Below, in pieces: positions 15,658-24,787 of a stretch of 40,651 nucleotides of DNA (position 1 is its first letter; every line of letters starts with the position of its first letter). The notes below the pieces were generated by a model. It had not been told where the DNA came from, ran no database searches, and saw only the letters and a program-made list of their open reading frames with translations. This DNA is from Mariprofundus sp. GTDB lineage: Bacteria > Pseudomonadota > Zetaproteobacteria > Mariprofundales > Mariprofundaceae. Position numbers and translations under genes: made by a program. The stretch spans positions 1-40,651 of the forward strand of contig JAUZQK010000112.1 of NCBI GenBank assembly GCA_030951025.1, in the 5' to 3' direction.

Positions 15658-16776
15658 ATGTCTGAAATGAATGATAACATTGCGCAAAACACACAGCTTT
15701 ACCATGTCGATTTGGGCGCACGCGCTTATGATATTCACATAGAGCCGGGCTGCTTGACCAACATCGGGCAAGCCATGGCCGATTTATTTCCCGCCCCAAG
15801 CCGTTGCATGATCATCAGCAACACGACCATTGCTCCGCTCTATTTGCACCGCGTCAAAACATCGCTTGAACAGGCTGGCTGGCAGGTCAGCGAATGCATT
15901 TTAGCTGATGGCGAGCGTTACAAAACCATACAGAGCTTTGGACTGATTATGGATGCTCTAATGCAGGCCAAGCTCTCACGCAATGAGCCGGTAATTGCGC
16001 TCGGTGGTGGCGTGGTTGGTGATATGACTGGCTTTGCGGCATCCTGTTATCGGCGCGGCATCCCATTCATTCAAGTGCCCACCACTGTATTGGCACAGGT
16101 CGACTCCAGTGTAGGCGGCAAAACAGCCATCAATCACCCGCATGGTAAAAACATGATTGGCGCCTTTTATCAACCCCGTCTGGTCTGGATTGACCCACAA
16201 GTTTTAAACACACTCGATATTCGTGAAATACGGGCTGGCATTGCCGAAGCCATCAAATATGGATTGATTCGTGATGCCGAACTATTCAGCTGGATGCAAC
16301 AAAATATAACCGCTGCGCTTGCATTAAACGCGTCAGTCTTATCCCGCCTCATTCACACATCCTGCCGCCATAAAGCCGAAGTCGTCGTTGCCGATGAAAC
16401 AGAACAGGGTATGCGCGCCCTGCTTAATCTCGGCCATACCTTTGGCCACGCCATTGAATCCATGACCCATTACGAGTCTTACCTGCATGGCGAAGCGGTG
16501 GCCATCGGCACCTTGATGGCGGCGCGTTTATCCGAGCAGTTAAAATACGCACCCGCCGGCACCGAAAAAATCATCCACGATTGTTATCTGGCTGCAGGTT
16601 TACCCACCAGCATTCCCGATTTTTCAGCCGATGCATGGCTTGATGCAATGGGGCATGATAAAAAGAATATAGGCAGCCGCATTCGTTATATTCTACTACA
16701 CAATATTGGTGATGCTTTTCTGGCCGAAGATGTTAGCCCTGATGCCATCAGGGCATTGATTGGCTCTTACATTTAG
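15658..16776 (+). CDS. aroB: 3-dehydroquinate synthase
   Basis: A 372-residue enzyme that converts DAHP to 3-dehydroquinate, the second shikimate step, using NAD and a metal ion. ALGGGVVGDMTGFAASCYRRGI and PTTVLAQVDSSVGGKTAIN are the NAD and phosphate-binding segments. GKNMIGAFYQP, EAIKYGLI and LNLGHTFGHAIE carry the metal ligands and catalytic His residues. The length is close to E. coli AroB (362), with an extra short polar N-terminus. The ATG at 15658 has only a weak AGG site, and the next ATG three codons on is an alternative. No aroK lies next to it in this window, unlike in many proteobacteria. Confidence 0.97.
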   Translation: MSEMNDNIAQNTQLYHVDLGARAYDIHIEPGCLTNIGQAMADLFPAPSRCMIISNTTIAPLYLHRVKTSLEQAGWQVSECILADGERYKTIQSFGLIMDALMQAKLSRNEPVIALGGGVVGDMTGFAASCYRRGIPFIQVPTTVLAQVDSSVGGKTAINHPHGKNMIGAFYQPRLVWIDPQVLNTLDIREIRAGIAEAIKYGLIRDAELFSWMQQNITAALALNASVLSRLIHTSCRHKAEVVVADETEQGMRALLNLGHTFGHAIESMTHYESYLHGEAVAIGTLMAARLSEQLKYAPAGTEKIIHDCYLAAGLPTSIPDFSADAWLDAMGHDKKNIGSRIRYILLHNIGDAFLAEDVSPDAIRALIGSYI

Positions 16777-16903
16777 CTCGAGTTAGCATGATGCAAATAA
16801 ATTACTACATTTCTTCTGCCATGGACTATACTATTTTTGATATGCATGATTTCTCCCGCTCCCATACAATTATAAATTTGCCAGCATTCCCGGCGGTTTT
16901 ATA

Positions 16904-17905
16904 ATGCCGATCCCATCCATTCATCCCGAACAGAGTCACCAGAGCCATTTGTTTCAATCTGCCAGCTCCATATCCCAGCTGGAACAGGTCGCATCATGGT
17001 TCTCCAAACGTCAGGCAAAAGAAATACCGGATGCGTTGCAAGCAGCCGCAGTGCTGTTTGCTGCTGACCACGGGGTTGCCACAGGTTTAACAGTTTGTGA
17101 TCATCCACACTCCACACTGGAGCGCGTACAGCAGGCCGCCAGCGCACATTCAGTCATTGCAGACTTGTGCAAACAGACGGCTTGCCAGCTGCATATTGTC
17201 GATGTCGGTGTGGCCGGCTCTTTGGCTGATAACGATGCTATCGAACATGCCAAAGTTATACCCACCGGCACACCGGATATCACCCTTGGATCAGCCATGA
17301 CTCAGGTCGATTACTGGGAAGTGGTTGGGATTGGTGAAGAAATGGCCAACCGCTGCATTGATGCCGGAGCCAATCTATTAATCGCCAGCTCCATCAGTTG
17401 CGGAGATCATATCGCCACCGCCGCCCTCATTGCCGAGCTGCTCGGCCTATCCGCAGAAGAGGCTTTAACAACCTGTCCTGATGTGAGCCCCGAGATGTAT
17501 GCCAGCGAATTACTGGCTGTCGAGAAAGCCTTGACGCGCGCCAAGGGCACACCTTCACATGATATTCTCAGAGAGCTTGGTGGCCTGGAAATGGCTGCTA
17601 TGGCTGGTTTTTACCGCGCCGCCGCCAACAAGGGGGTACCGGTCCTGCTCGATGGCCTCGCTTCAGCAACCGCCGCCCTGGCTGCAATTGCATGGGATGT
17701 GCGCATTGCCGGCTGGCTTATGGCCAGCCACGTATCGCATGATGCCGGTCATCGGGATGTGTTGGAAGACCTGGGCCTGGAAGCACTGGTCGAATTAAAA
17801 TCCAGCCTTGATGAAGGCAAAGTTGCCGTACTGATGCTACCTGTTTTGCAATCGGCCATTACCCTGCAACAAGGGCTGGCTCGCATTGAAATGAATGGTG
17901 ACTAA
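16904..17905 (+). CDS. CobT-like phosphoribosyltransferase homologue with altered active site
   Basis: A 333-residue protein of the CobT (nicotinate-nucleotide:dimethylbenzimidazole phosphoribosyltransferase) fold. FAADHGVATG at 52-61, HIVDVGVAG at 97-105, LGGLEMAAMAGFYRAAANKGVPVLLDG near 224-251 and SHDAGHRDVLEDLGL near 278-292 match. Several catalytic pieces differ. The N-terminal KPPGSLGRLE loop reads FQSASSISQLE. The GELGMANTT region reads ASSISCGDHIA (161-171), losing one of the two catalytic glutamates known from Salmonella CobT. The GEGSGA loop reads DEGKVA, keeping Glu304. Standard lower-ligand activation is therefore doubtful. No cobalamin gene or riboswitch is visible nearby. GGCGG stands seven bases before the ATG. 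It may have another base substrate or none. Confidence 0.8.
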   Translation: MPIPSIHPEQSHQSHLFQSASSISQLEQVASWFSKRQAKEIPDALQAAAVLFAADHGVATGLTVCDHPHSTLERVQQAASAHSVIADLCKQTACQLHIVDVGVAGSLADNDAIEHAKVIPTGTPDITLGSAMTQVDYWEVVGIGEEMANRCIDAGANLLIASSISCGDHIATAALIAELLGLSAEEALTTCPDVSPEMYASELLAVEKALTRAKGTPSHDILRELGGLEMAAMAGFYRAAANKGVPVLLDGLASATAALAAIAWDVRIAGWLMASHVSHDAGHRDVLEDLGLEALVELKSSLDEGKVAVLMLPVLQSAITLQQGLARIEMNGD

Positions 17906-17974
17906 AAAACCAAAGCAAGACAGCATAGCGCGCTTGATCATCATAATATATCATACTCCAGGACAACAACCATC

Positions 17975-19270
17975 ATGACGGCTTCCACCCTTACAACGTT
18001 CGATATAACCACTTGGACATGGATCGTATTGCTCTTCGCATCATTGGCCACAGCCATTAGCCTGTTTTTATCCACCCGTCAGGAAATGCATGTAAAAGCC
18101 CATCGTGATAGCGTACCACAGCGTTTCGCTGATAAAATATCATTGGCCGCCCATCAAAAAGCAGCCGACTATACACTCGCCAAACTCAACCCCAGCAATT
18201 TCGGCCAAATCTTTGCTCTCTTTGTACTACTGGCATGGACAGTCGGCGGCGGGCTGAATGTTCTCGATCATTTCACACAATCCCTTGAACTCTCACCAAT
18301 ATGGACCGGCGTGGCTTTTCTATTGCTGTTCTTTTTGATTAGCCATGTCATTGATCTGCCACTGGATATTTATAACACCTTCGGCATTGAAGCGCGTTTT
18401 GGTTTTAACAAAATGACCATCGGCCTGTATCTCAGCGATATGTTCAAACAACTACTGCTGATGTTGGTCATTGGCGCTGGCATGGGCTGGGTGATTTTAA
18501 GTCTGATGGCAGGCGCTGGAGAAATCTGGTGGCTGTATGCCTGGGCGGCATGGACAGCTTTCATGTTATTGATGATCTGGGCCTACCCCACTTTTATCGC
18601 CCCGCTATTTAACAAATTCAGCCCCCTGCCCGATGGCGAAATGAAACAGCGTATCGAAGCCTTATTGAACCGCTGTGGCTTTCAGAGCAATGGTTTGTAT
18701 GTCATGGATGGCTCACGTCGATCCAGCCATGGCAACGCTTATTTCACAGGCTTGGGCAACGCCAAACGCATCGTCTTTTTTGATACCTTGCTCAAGCAAC
18801 TCGAAGCCATTGAAACCGAAGCGGTACTGGCGCATGAACTGGGTCATTTTCATCATGGTCATGTAAAAAAGAGATTGGCAGTGATGATTCTCTCATCACT
18901 GGTTGGATTCGCCCTGCTCGGCTGGGTCACCCAGCAAACATGGTTTTACAGCGGCCTTGGCATCAGCAGCGCATCCAACCATGCTGCACTGGTGTTATTC
19001 ATGCTGGTCTTGCCTGCATTCACCTTTGCACTCGGACCAATCATGAGTCATTCATCACGCAACGATGAATTTGAAGCCGATGCCTATGCTGTCGCCAACA
19101 GCGATGGCGAGGCGCTGGCCACGGCTTTGGTGAAAATGTACGAAGACAATGCCAGCACACTCACACCCGATCCCTGGTATTCACGCTGGCATGATTCCCA
19201 CCCACCGGCTCCAACCAGAATTGACCATATCGAACAGCGGCTTTCGGAAAACGCAGCCAAACAAGCATAA
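17975..19270 (+). CDS. M48 family zinc metalloprotease, Ste24/CAAX protease type
   Basis: A 431-residue integral membrane protease. Several hydrophobic segments lie at about residues 12-30, 75-95, 105-125, 155-180, 190-210, 310-330 and 340-360. The zinc motif is HELGH in VLAHELGHFHHGHVKKR, and the third ligand is in NDEFEADAYAV. The N-terminal half matches the Ste24-type pattern (DLPLDIYNTFGIEARFGFNK), and the C-terminal WHDSHPPAPTRIDHI is typical. In bacteria these enzymes process or degrade membrane and misfolded proteins. Prenylated CAAX substrates are not expected. The ATG at 17975 is preceded by AGGA eleven bases upstream. It is convergent with the OmpA-like lipoprotein gene. Confidence 0.93.
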   Translation: MTASTLTTFDITTWTWIVLLFASLATAISLFLSTRQEMHVKAHRDSVPQRFADKISLAAHQKAADYTLAKLNPSNFGQIFALFVLLAWTVGGGLNVLDHFTQSLELSPIWTGVAFLLLFFLISHVIDLPLDIYNTFGIEARFGFNKMTIGLYLSDMFKQLLLMLVIGAGMGWVILSLMAGAGEIWWLYAWAAWTAFMLLMIWAYPTFIAPLFNKFSPLPDGEMKQRIEALLNRCGFQSNGLYVMDGSRRSSHGNAYFTGLGNAKRIVFFDTLLKQLEAIETEAVLAHELGHFHHGHVKKRLAVMILSSLVGFALLGWVTQQTWFYSGLGISSASNHAALVLFMLVLPAFTFALGPIMSHSSRNDEFEADAYAVANSDGEALATALVKMYEDNASTLTPDPWYSRWHDSHPPAPTRIDHIEQRLSENAAKQA

Positions 19271-19315
19271 AGGGATTATTTGTTCAGCCGCTGGAGTCCT
19301 TCAATCAGACTGATT

Positions 19316-20008
19316 TCAATGTTTGTGTGAATAACCGACCAGGAACACATCCACCCGGCGGTTTTTATTGCGTCCGGCCAGGCTTGCGTTATCGGCGATA
19401 TAATTCGTCGCACCATAAGCTTCAACTACAATCATCTTGCGTGCAATACCGGCCTTCACCAACACATCGGCAACCGCCTCTGCACGCGCCTTACTCAAAG
19501 CAATCTGACTTTTAAAAGCATGTCTGGATTTGTGTTTACCAGCATAACCACCAATCGGCTCACCATCACAAAAGCCGCGCACCACCAGTTTCCTCATGCA
19601 TGGTGCAGCCAGATATTTACCAGCGGTATCGGTCAAACTCTTGGCCAGACTCTTGTCAACCGCAGTGCGACCCGATTTAAACGACACCCGTTGCCATAAC
19701 TTCTCGCCGCTCTGAATGTGCGCACAACGACGCTCTGCTTCAGCTTGTTTTTGCCGCTTTTTCTTTTCTTCCACAGCGGCCAATAACTGTTTGTCATCCT
19801 CGATGCGTTTTGCCTGTGCGATTTTATCCTGCTTACGCAGCGCAATCAGTGTCTTGCGTAGTTTTTCTTCATCATTTATCAGATTCGGCGTATTGGCCTG
19901 TGCTTCAGAATAACCCGCATCCGGTGCCTCACCAATAATGCTGGCGCAACCCGACACCAACAGCACGCTCACCGCCATCACCCCAACGCTAAAGCCGTTT
20001 CTCCACAT
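19316..20008 (-). CDS. OmpA-family lipoprotein with coiled coil
   Basis: A 230-residue outer-membrane lipoprotein. The signal peptide ends in LVSGC with the lipidated Cys21, followed by Ala, so it should be sorted to the outer membrane. Residues about 45-95 are charged and helical (DEEKLRKTLIALRKQDKIAQ), probably a coiled coil. The C-terminal half resembles the OmpA peptidoglycan-binding domain: SGRTAVDKSLAKSLTDTA, a VRGFCDGEP strand, ALSKARAEAVADVLVKAGI, and NKNRRVDVFL at the end. Three extra Cys in this domain are unusual. GGAGG lies nine bases before the ATG at 20008. Another ATG three codons upstream (20017) overlaps that site. It probably tethers the outer membrane to the cell wall. Confidence 0.85.
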   Translation of the reverse strand: MWRNGFSVGVMAVSVLLVSGCASIIGEAPDAGYSEAQANTPNLINDEEKLRKTLIALRKQDKIAQAKRIEDDKQLLAAVEEKKKRQKQAEAERRCAHIQSGEKLWQRVSFKSGRTAVDKSLAKSLTDTAGKYLAAPCMRKLVVRGFCDGEPIGGYAGKHKSRHAFKSQIALSKARAEAVADVLVKAGIARKMIVVEAYGATNYIADNASLAGRNKNRRVDVFLVGYSHKH

Positions 20009-20089
20009 AGCATTCATCCTCCCATCGAATAAATTAAGCTAGAGCATAATCCCGGCATTTATAATCTGCAACATTTTCCAGTCAGGCCG

Positions 20090-20268
20090 GAAAAGGCTAC
20101 ACAGAAAAGGCTAACACTTGATATATTATATACTTTTCGTTAGAAAGCGCGCCCGCTCAAAAATGAGCGAATACGCACATCGTCTAATCCATTGTGCCCG
20201 TGATTGGTAGCTACACAATCAAACTCGGGTGATTGGCGGTGGAGGTAAACAAACAATCGGAGGACATT
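20090..20268 (+). promoter_or_regulatory. Promoter and structured leader of rpsB, possible S2 autoregulation site
   Basis: The 260-base gap upstream of rpsB holds a 10-base direct repeat GAAAAGGCTA at 20090-20099 and 20104-20113. A TTGATA word at 20118 with AT-rich sequence follows. Two hairpin candidates come next: CGCTC/GAGCG (20154-20158 and 20165-20169), and TGATTG/CAATCA (20201-20206 and 20216-20221). GGAGG-type sites precede the ATG. In E. coli, S2 represses rpsB-tsf through the rpsB leader, so these may form a similar control element. This is inferred. Confidence 0.4.
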
Positions 20269-21030
20269 ATGTCTCAATTTACAATGAAACAACTGCTTGA
20301 AGCAGGTGTACACTTTGGTCACCAGACCCGCCGCTGGAACCCGAAAATGGCTCCTTATATTTTCGGAAAACGTAACGGCATTCATATTATTGATCTGCAA
20401 AAAACCTTGCGCATGGCCAATGAATCTTATTCATTCATGCAAGAACTCGCAGCAGCAGGCGGCCGCGTATTGTATGTCGGCACCAAACGTCAGGCTCGCG
20501 ATGCAGTCAAAGAAGAATCATCCCGTGCAGGCCACTACTATGTAAACCACCGCTGGTTGGGTGGCATGCTGACCAACTTCACCACCGTACAGCAGTCTGT
20601 ACGCAAGATGAAAGATTTGCAGCGCCAGAAAGAAGAAGGCGTATTTGATTTGTTAACCAAAAAAGAAGCGCTCGGTCTGCAGCGTCAGCTCGATAAGCTC
20701 GAACGCTCACTTGGCGGCATCAAGGAAATGAACGAATTGCCTGATTGCCTGTTTGTTGTTGATGTACGCAAAGAAGAACTGGCTGTTAAAGAAGCCCAGA
20801 AACTAGGCATACCAGTGGTTGCCGTAGTCGACACCAACTGCGACCCATCCGGCATTGATTATATCATTCCAGGTAATGACGATGCTATTCGCGCCGTACG
20901 TTTGTTTTGCAGCAAGGTTGCTGATGCATTGCTCGAAGGTGCTGAAGCCTGGCAGTTGGAAAACGCTGAAGATGGTGATGATATCGTTGAAGCCATGACT
21001 GTTGACATCGAACAAGAACCAGCAGCATAA
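20269..21030 (+). CDS. rpsB: 30S ribosomal protein S2
   Basis: A 253-residue S2 protein. The N-terminus [27 protein letters not shown] is nearly universal, followed by [68 protein letters not shown] and [15 protein letters not shown]2 joins late to the platform side of the 30S subunit and is needed for S1 binding. The start at 20269 follows GGAGG by about five bases. An in-frame start at 20233 lacks family support. The last 25 residues are an acidic, species-specific tail. It is the first gene of the long translation-envelope cluster. Confidence 0.99.
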   Translation: MSQFTMKQLLEAGVHFGHQTRRWNPKMAPYIFGKRNGIHIIDLQKTLRMANESYSFMQELAAAGGRVLYVGTKRQARDAVKEESSRAGHYYVNHRWLGGMLTNFTTVQQSVRKMKDLQRQKEEGVFDLLTKKEALGLQRQLDKLERSLGGIKEMNELPDCLFVVDVRKEELAVKEAQKLGIPVVAVVDTNCDPSGIDYIIPGNDDAIRAVRLFCSKVADALLEGAEAWQLENAEDGDDIVEAMTVDIEQEPAA

Positions 21031-21064
21031 GCTGTAAAACATACAAGATATTACGGAGATTAAA

Positions 21065-21940
21065 ATGGCTATTACTGCTGCAGATGTAAAAAAACTGCGT
21101 GAAATTAGTGGCGCGGGCATGATGGATTGCAAAAAAGCATTGACTGAAACCGATGGCAACATCGATGCCGCTGTCGACTTCTTGCGCAAAAAGGGCTTGG
21201 CGGCTGCGTCCAAAAAAGCCGGTCGTGTTGCTGCTGAAGGTATCGTTGTGTCGATATCCGAAGGCAATATCGGCGTAGTCTTGGAAGTCAATTCCGAAAC
21301 GGATTTCGTGAGTAAAAACGATCAGTTTGTTGGCTTTGTCAATGCTATCGCAGCATTGATCATCAAACAAAACCCTGCTGATGTCGATACATTGAAAGCC
21401 TTGGATTTTGATGGCGAGCACAATGTTGAGCAGGCGCTCTCGCAACTGATTTCCACCATCGGTGAAAACATGAGCATCCGCCGTTTTGTGCGCACGGAAG
21501 TGTCTACAGGCGTGGTCGCTTCTTATGTCCATGCTGGCGGCAAGATCGGTGTGTTGATCGGTATTGAAGGCAAAATAGAAGCCGATCTGGCTCGCGGCGT
21601 AGCCATGCATGTTGCAGCAGCAAACCCTAGGTTTATTGCCCGTGATGATGTCGATGCCGATTCAGTCAAGCGTGAGCGCGCAGTATTATCTGAACGTGCT
21701 ATTGCCAGCGGTAAGCCGGAAGCAATTGTTGAAAAAATCGTCAGCGGCCAGCTTAACAAGTTCTATTCAGAGATCTGTCTGTTGGAACAGGATTTTGTCA
21801 TGGACACGGACAAAAAAGTTAGCAAGGCTCTCGGTGATGCTAAGCTGGTCTCGATGGCTCGTTTCCAGCTCGGTGAAGGCATCGAGAAAAAAGAAGAAGA
21901 TTTTGCAGCTGAAGTAGCAGCTCAAATTCAAGGCGGATAA
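21065..21940 (+). CDS. tsf: Elongation factor Ts
   Basis: A 291-residue nucleotide exchange factor for EF-Tu. The N-terminal UBA-like domain reads VKKLREISGAGMMDCKKALTETDG. The EF-Tu contact motif is in VNSETDFVSKNDQF, the conserved region around residues 78-86. The C-terminal half contains SYVHAGGKIGVL and the second core subdomain, ending in QLGEGIEKKEEDFAAEV. GGAG stands nine bases before the ATG. The gap from rpsB is 34 bases, and the pair is co-transcribed in most bacteria. Confidence 0.99.
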   Translation: MAITAADVKKLREISGAGMMDCKKALTETDGNIDAAVDFLRKKGLAAASKKAGRVAAEGIVVSISEGNIGVVLEVNSETDFVSKNDQFVGFVNAIAALIIKQNPADVDTLKALDFDGEHNVEQALSQLISTIGENMSIRRFVRTEVSTGVVASYVHAGGKIGVLIGIEGKIEADLARGVAMHVAAANPRFIARDDVDADSVKRERAVLSERAIASGKPEAIVEKIVSGQLNKFYSEICLLEQDFVMDTDKKVSKALGDAKLVSMARFQLGEGIEKKEEDFAAEVAAQIQGG

Positions 21941-21946
21941 TCATTC

Positions 21947-22690
21947 ATGACTGAAGCTTCTGGAGATCGTTCAGAGCATCGCCCGTACAAACGGGTGATG
22001 CTGAAGCTTTCCGGCGAGGTATTGATGGGCGACACTGCATTCGGTGTGGATGTCGAAACCATTAATCGTCTGGCGGGTGAGTTAATCGAAGTTCAGAACT
22101 CAGGCATTGAGCTGGCCATCGTCATTGGCGGTGGCAATATCTTTCGCGGCATGAGCGGCACAGCATCAGGCATGGATCGCGCCAGCGCTGATTATATGGG
22201 TATGCTGGCAACAGTCATGAATGCGATTGCCTTGCAAGATGCTATTGAATCACACGGCGCTACAGTGCGGGTGATTTCAGCCCTGCCAATCAAAGAAGTT
22301 GCCGAACCTTATATCCGCCGTCGTGCGGTGCGTCATCTGGAAAAAGGCCGCATACTTATCTTTGCCGCCGGCACTGGTAACCCCTATTTCACCACCGATA
22401 CGGCAGCCAGTCTGCGTGCTATGGAGATTCAGGCTGATGCTGTACTCAAAGGCACCAAGGTTGATGGTGTATACAGCGCTGATCCAGCCAAGAATCCGGA
22501 TGCTACAAAATATGAAACACTCACATTCACAGAAGCCTTGACCAAACGTCTCGGCGTTATGGATGCAACGGCAATGTCCTTATGCCGTGATAATCAGATG
22601 CCTTTGGTCATTTTTGATGTCACCAAGCCTGGGCAAATGCTGCGTGCAGTCACAGGCGAAGCCATTGGCACACTGGTGCAGGAGAGTTAA
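21947..22690 (+). CDS. pyrH: UMP kinase
   Basis: A 247-residue hexameric UMP kinase of the amino-acid kinase fold, making UDP from UMP and ATP in pyrimidine supply. [14 protein letters not shown] holds the phosphate loop, [10 protein letters not shown] the nucleotide site, [17 protein letters not shown] the subunit interface, and [19 protein letters not shown] the UMP site. [14 protein letters not shown] and [13 protein letters not shown] are further family signatures. It begins six bases after tsf with a GGCGGA site overlapping the tsf end. The next ATG follows its stop directly. Confidence 0.98.
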   Translation: MTEASGDRSEHRPYKRVMLKLSGEVLMGDTAFGVDVETINRLAGELIEVQNSGIELAIVIGGGNIFRGMSGTASGMDRASADYMGMLATVMNAIALQDAIESHGATVRVISALPIKEVAEPYIRRRAVRHLEKGRILIFAAGTGNPYFTTDTAASLRAMEIQADAVLKGTKVDGVYSADPAKNPDATKYETLTFTEALTKRLGVMDATAMSLCRDNQMPLVIFDVTKPGQMLRAVTGEAIGTLVQES

Positions 22691-23236
22691 ATGTTTAGCG
22701 ACACTCAAAATAAAATGCAGAAATCTATTACCGCGCTCAAATCAGAGCTGGCCAGTATTCGTACCGGCCGCGCCAATTCAGCCCTGCTGGATCATGTGCG
22801 GGTAAACTATTATGGCTCAGATGTGCCTGTATCTCAAATTGGCAATATCTCTGTACCTGAACCGCGCATGTTGATGATTACACCTTGGGAAAAAACCATC
22901 CTCGGCGATCTTGAGAAGGCTATTCTAAAATCAGATCTGGGTTTGAATCCATCCAATGATGGTGAAGTGATTCGCATCATTTTGCCTGAATTGACTGAAG
23001 ACCGCCGCAAAGACTTGGTCAAGCAAGTCAAGGCCGCTGGTGAAAAAACCAAGGTGTCGCTGCGTAATGTGCGCCGCGATGCCAACGATCACATCAAAAA
23101 ACAAGTCAAAGACGATGCTTTGTCTGAAGACGAAAGCAAGCGCCAACAAGATGAAATTCAGAAAATAACCGATAAGTTTGTGGCTGAAACCGATCAGATC
23201 ATTGAACACAAAGAAAACGATATTCTGACTGTCTGA
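22691..23236 (+). CDS. frr: Ribosome recycling factor
   Basis: A 181-residue recycling factor that, with EF-G, splits post-termination ribosomes. The three-helix bundle begins with MFSDTQNKMQKSITALKSELASIRTGRANSALLDHV. The second domain contains PVSQIGNISVPEPRMLMITPWEK and GLNPSNDGEVIRIILPELTEDRRKDLVKQVK. An AGGAG site inside the pyrH end precedes the ATG by six bases, and the ATG abuts the pyrH stop. Its TGA shares one base with the uppS ATG (TGATG). Confidence 0.99.
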   Translation: MFSDTQNKMQKSITALKSELASIRTGRANSALLDHVRVNYYGSDVPVSQIGNISVPEPRMLMITPWEKTILGDLEKAILKSDLGLNPSNDGEVIRIILPELTEDRRKDLVKQVKAAGEKTKVSLRNVRRDANDHIKKQVKDDALSEDESKRQQDEIQKITDKFVAETDQIIEHKENDILTV

Positions 23237-24018
23237 TGCCTCCAGTCTGTACGGAGACATCACCCGAAATATCGCCCAAGCCACCACACCATGTCGGCAT
23301 CATCATGGATGGCAATGGGCGCTGGGCAAAAGCGCAGGGTAAAGGTCGTATTGAAGGCCATAAAAAAGGTGCTGAAATTGCCCGCGACATTGTGGGTTGG
23401 GCACAAAACCAAGGCATCAAACAACTCTCGTTGTATGCCTTTTCGACTGAAAACTGGAATCGTCCCAAGCTGGAAGTGCGTGGACTGATGAGCTTATTGG
23501 CCATCTTATTACCCAAAAGCCTGCCCAGCATGATGCAACAAAATGTACGTTTTCGTGTATTGGGTGATATTTCGCCCCTGCCGCGCGGGGCAAAAAAAGC
23601 TGTTGAACAAGCCTGCCAGCAAACCATTTCTAATGATGGCATCGATTTAATTTTATGTCTGAATTATGGCGGCCAACAAGAGATACTGGCTGCGGTCAAA
23701 GCTATTGTGCAACAAACCATCAACGCGACGAGCCCCCAACAGGCTTTGGCTGCACTGGATTTAGCCAGCTTGCGCAATGCCATGTGGTGCAGAGATATTG
23801 CACCAGTTGATCTGCTCATTCGCACCGGTGGTGAAACACGCCTTTCTAATTTTCATTTATGGGATGCAGCCTATGCCGAACTGTATTTTACCGATGTATT
23901 GTGGCCAAACTTTTCAGCACTGCATTTACAACACGCCATTGACGATTATCAGGCTCGTGAACGTCGTTATGGTTTAACCAGCGAACAGCTACAAGCAATT
24001 GATCAAAAGCATGACTGA
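23236..24018 (+). CDS. uppS: Undecaprenyl diphosphate synthase
   Basis: A 260-residue cis-prenyltransferase that extends farnesyl diphosphate with eight isopentenyl units to give the carrier lipid for peptidoglycan and O-antigen. The catalytic Asp25 is in HVGIIMDGNGRWAKA. LYAFSTENWNRP, LCLNYGGQQEIL and LLIRTGGETRLSNFHLWDAAYAELYF are the substrate and metal segments. A short Pro/Glu-rich N-terminus precedes the core. It is coupled to frr at its start (one-base overlap) and overlaps the cdsA start by eight bases. Confidence 0.98.
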   Translation: MPPVCTETSPEISPKPPHHVGIIMDGNGRWAKAQGKGRIEGHKKGAEIARDIVGWAQNQGIKQLSLYAFSTENWNRPKLEVRGLMSLLAILLPKSLPSMMQQNVRFRVLGDISPLPRGAKKAVEQACQQTISNDGIDLILCLNYGGQQEILAAVKAIVQQTINATSPQQALAALDLASLRNAMWCRDIAPVDLLIRTGGETRLSNFHLWDAAYAELYFTDVLWPNFSALHLQHAIDDYQARERRYGLTSEQLQAIDQKHD

Positions 24019-24787
24019 ATTAAACAAACGCATCATCACCGCCATCGTGCTGGTGATCGTCGTGTGGGGCTGGTATTTTCACCTCGGCTCACCCTGGTTT
24101 GAGCGCGCTCTGGCATTATTCGGCTGGCTCACCAGTTGCGAGTTGATTTTATTGCTCAAACTGCGTCAACCGTGGTTGTACATGTGCACTGCCTTTTTTA
24201 CATGGCTGGCTTTCTCTTTTCATGCCGACATTCAATGGTTGTTGCTGACTGCGTTTATCTGGTTTGCATGTTTTGTTTATCAGGCCCGCCAACAAGCCCC
24301 GGAATTTGATCATTTTTTCAGTGGCATCTGGATGTTGGCATGGCTATTTGCCTTCTGTCTGGCCATCGCCGACACCCACCTGAGCAACACAGGTCAGGGA
24401 TTAATCATCGGCACCTGTCTAGCCATCTGGACATCCGATATAGCCGCTTATTTTGTCGGTCGCGCCTGCGGCAAACGTAAATTATGTCCGGCCATCAGTC
24501 CGGGGAAATCGGTAGAAGGTGCGATCGGCGGCCTGGTCTTTGCAGTGCCTGTTGCCGTTGGCTGCTGGCTGTACTGGGATGTGCTGCCACTATTACCGGC
24601 AATCCTTCTCGCCATCATCGCTGTGATTGCCGGCATGCTCGGTGATTTATCCGAATCCGCAGTAAAACGTCTGATCGGCGCAAAAGATAGCGGTCGCTGG
24701 TTACCCGGCCATGGTGGTATTTTGGATCGCAGCGATGCCATGCTGATGGCCGTGCCTGTAACCTGGCTCTTGTGGGGATTGATTTAA
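24011..24787 (+). CDS. cdsA: Phosphatidate cytidylyltransferase (CDP-diglyceride synthase)
   Basis: A 258-residue polytopic membrane enzyme converting phosphatidic acid and CTP to CDP-diacylglycerol, the precursor of all phospholipids. About eight hydrophobic helices are visible. The signature near the C-terminus reads SAVKRLIGAKDSGRWLPGHGG followed by ILDRSDAM. The usual DRxD motif is DRSD here. AAYFVGRACGKRKLCPAISPGKSVEG is the second conserved block. I use the ATG at 24011 (MTELNKR). It overlaps the uppS end, and its TAA shares a base with the dxr ATG (TAATG). Confidence 0.97.
   Translation: MTELNKRIITAIVLVIVVWGWYFHLGSPWFERALALFGWLTSCELILLLKLRQPWLYMCTAFFTWLAFSFHADIQWLLLTAFIWFACFVYQARQQAPEFDHFFSGIWMLAWLFAFCLAIADTHLSNTGQGLIIGTCLAIWTSDIAAYFVGRACGKRKLCPAISPGKSVEGAIGGLVFAVPVAVGCWLYWDVLPLLPAILLAIIAVIAGMLGDLSESAVKRLIGAKDSGRWLPGHGGILDRSDAMLMAVPVTWLLWGLI

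Noticed and set aside
16777-16903. Cobalamin riboswitch before the CobT homologue
   Set aside because: The 127-base gap has no B12 box-like sequence and is too short for the full element.
19303-19315. AATCAG-A-CTGATT palindrome between the convergent M48 and lipoprotein genes as a terminator
   Set aside because: A one-base loop cannot form a stable hairpin and there is no U tract on either strand.
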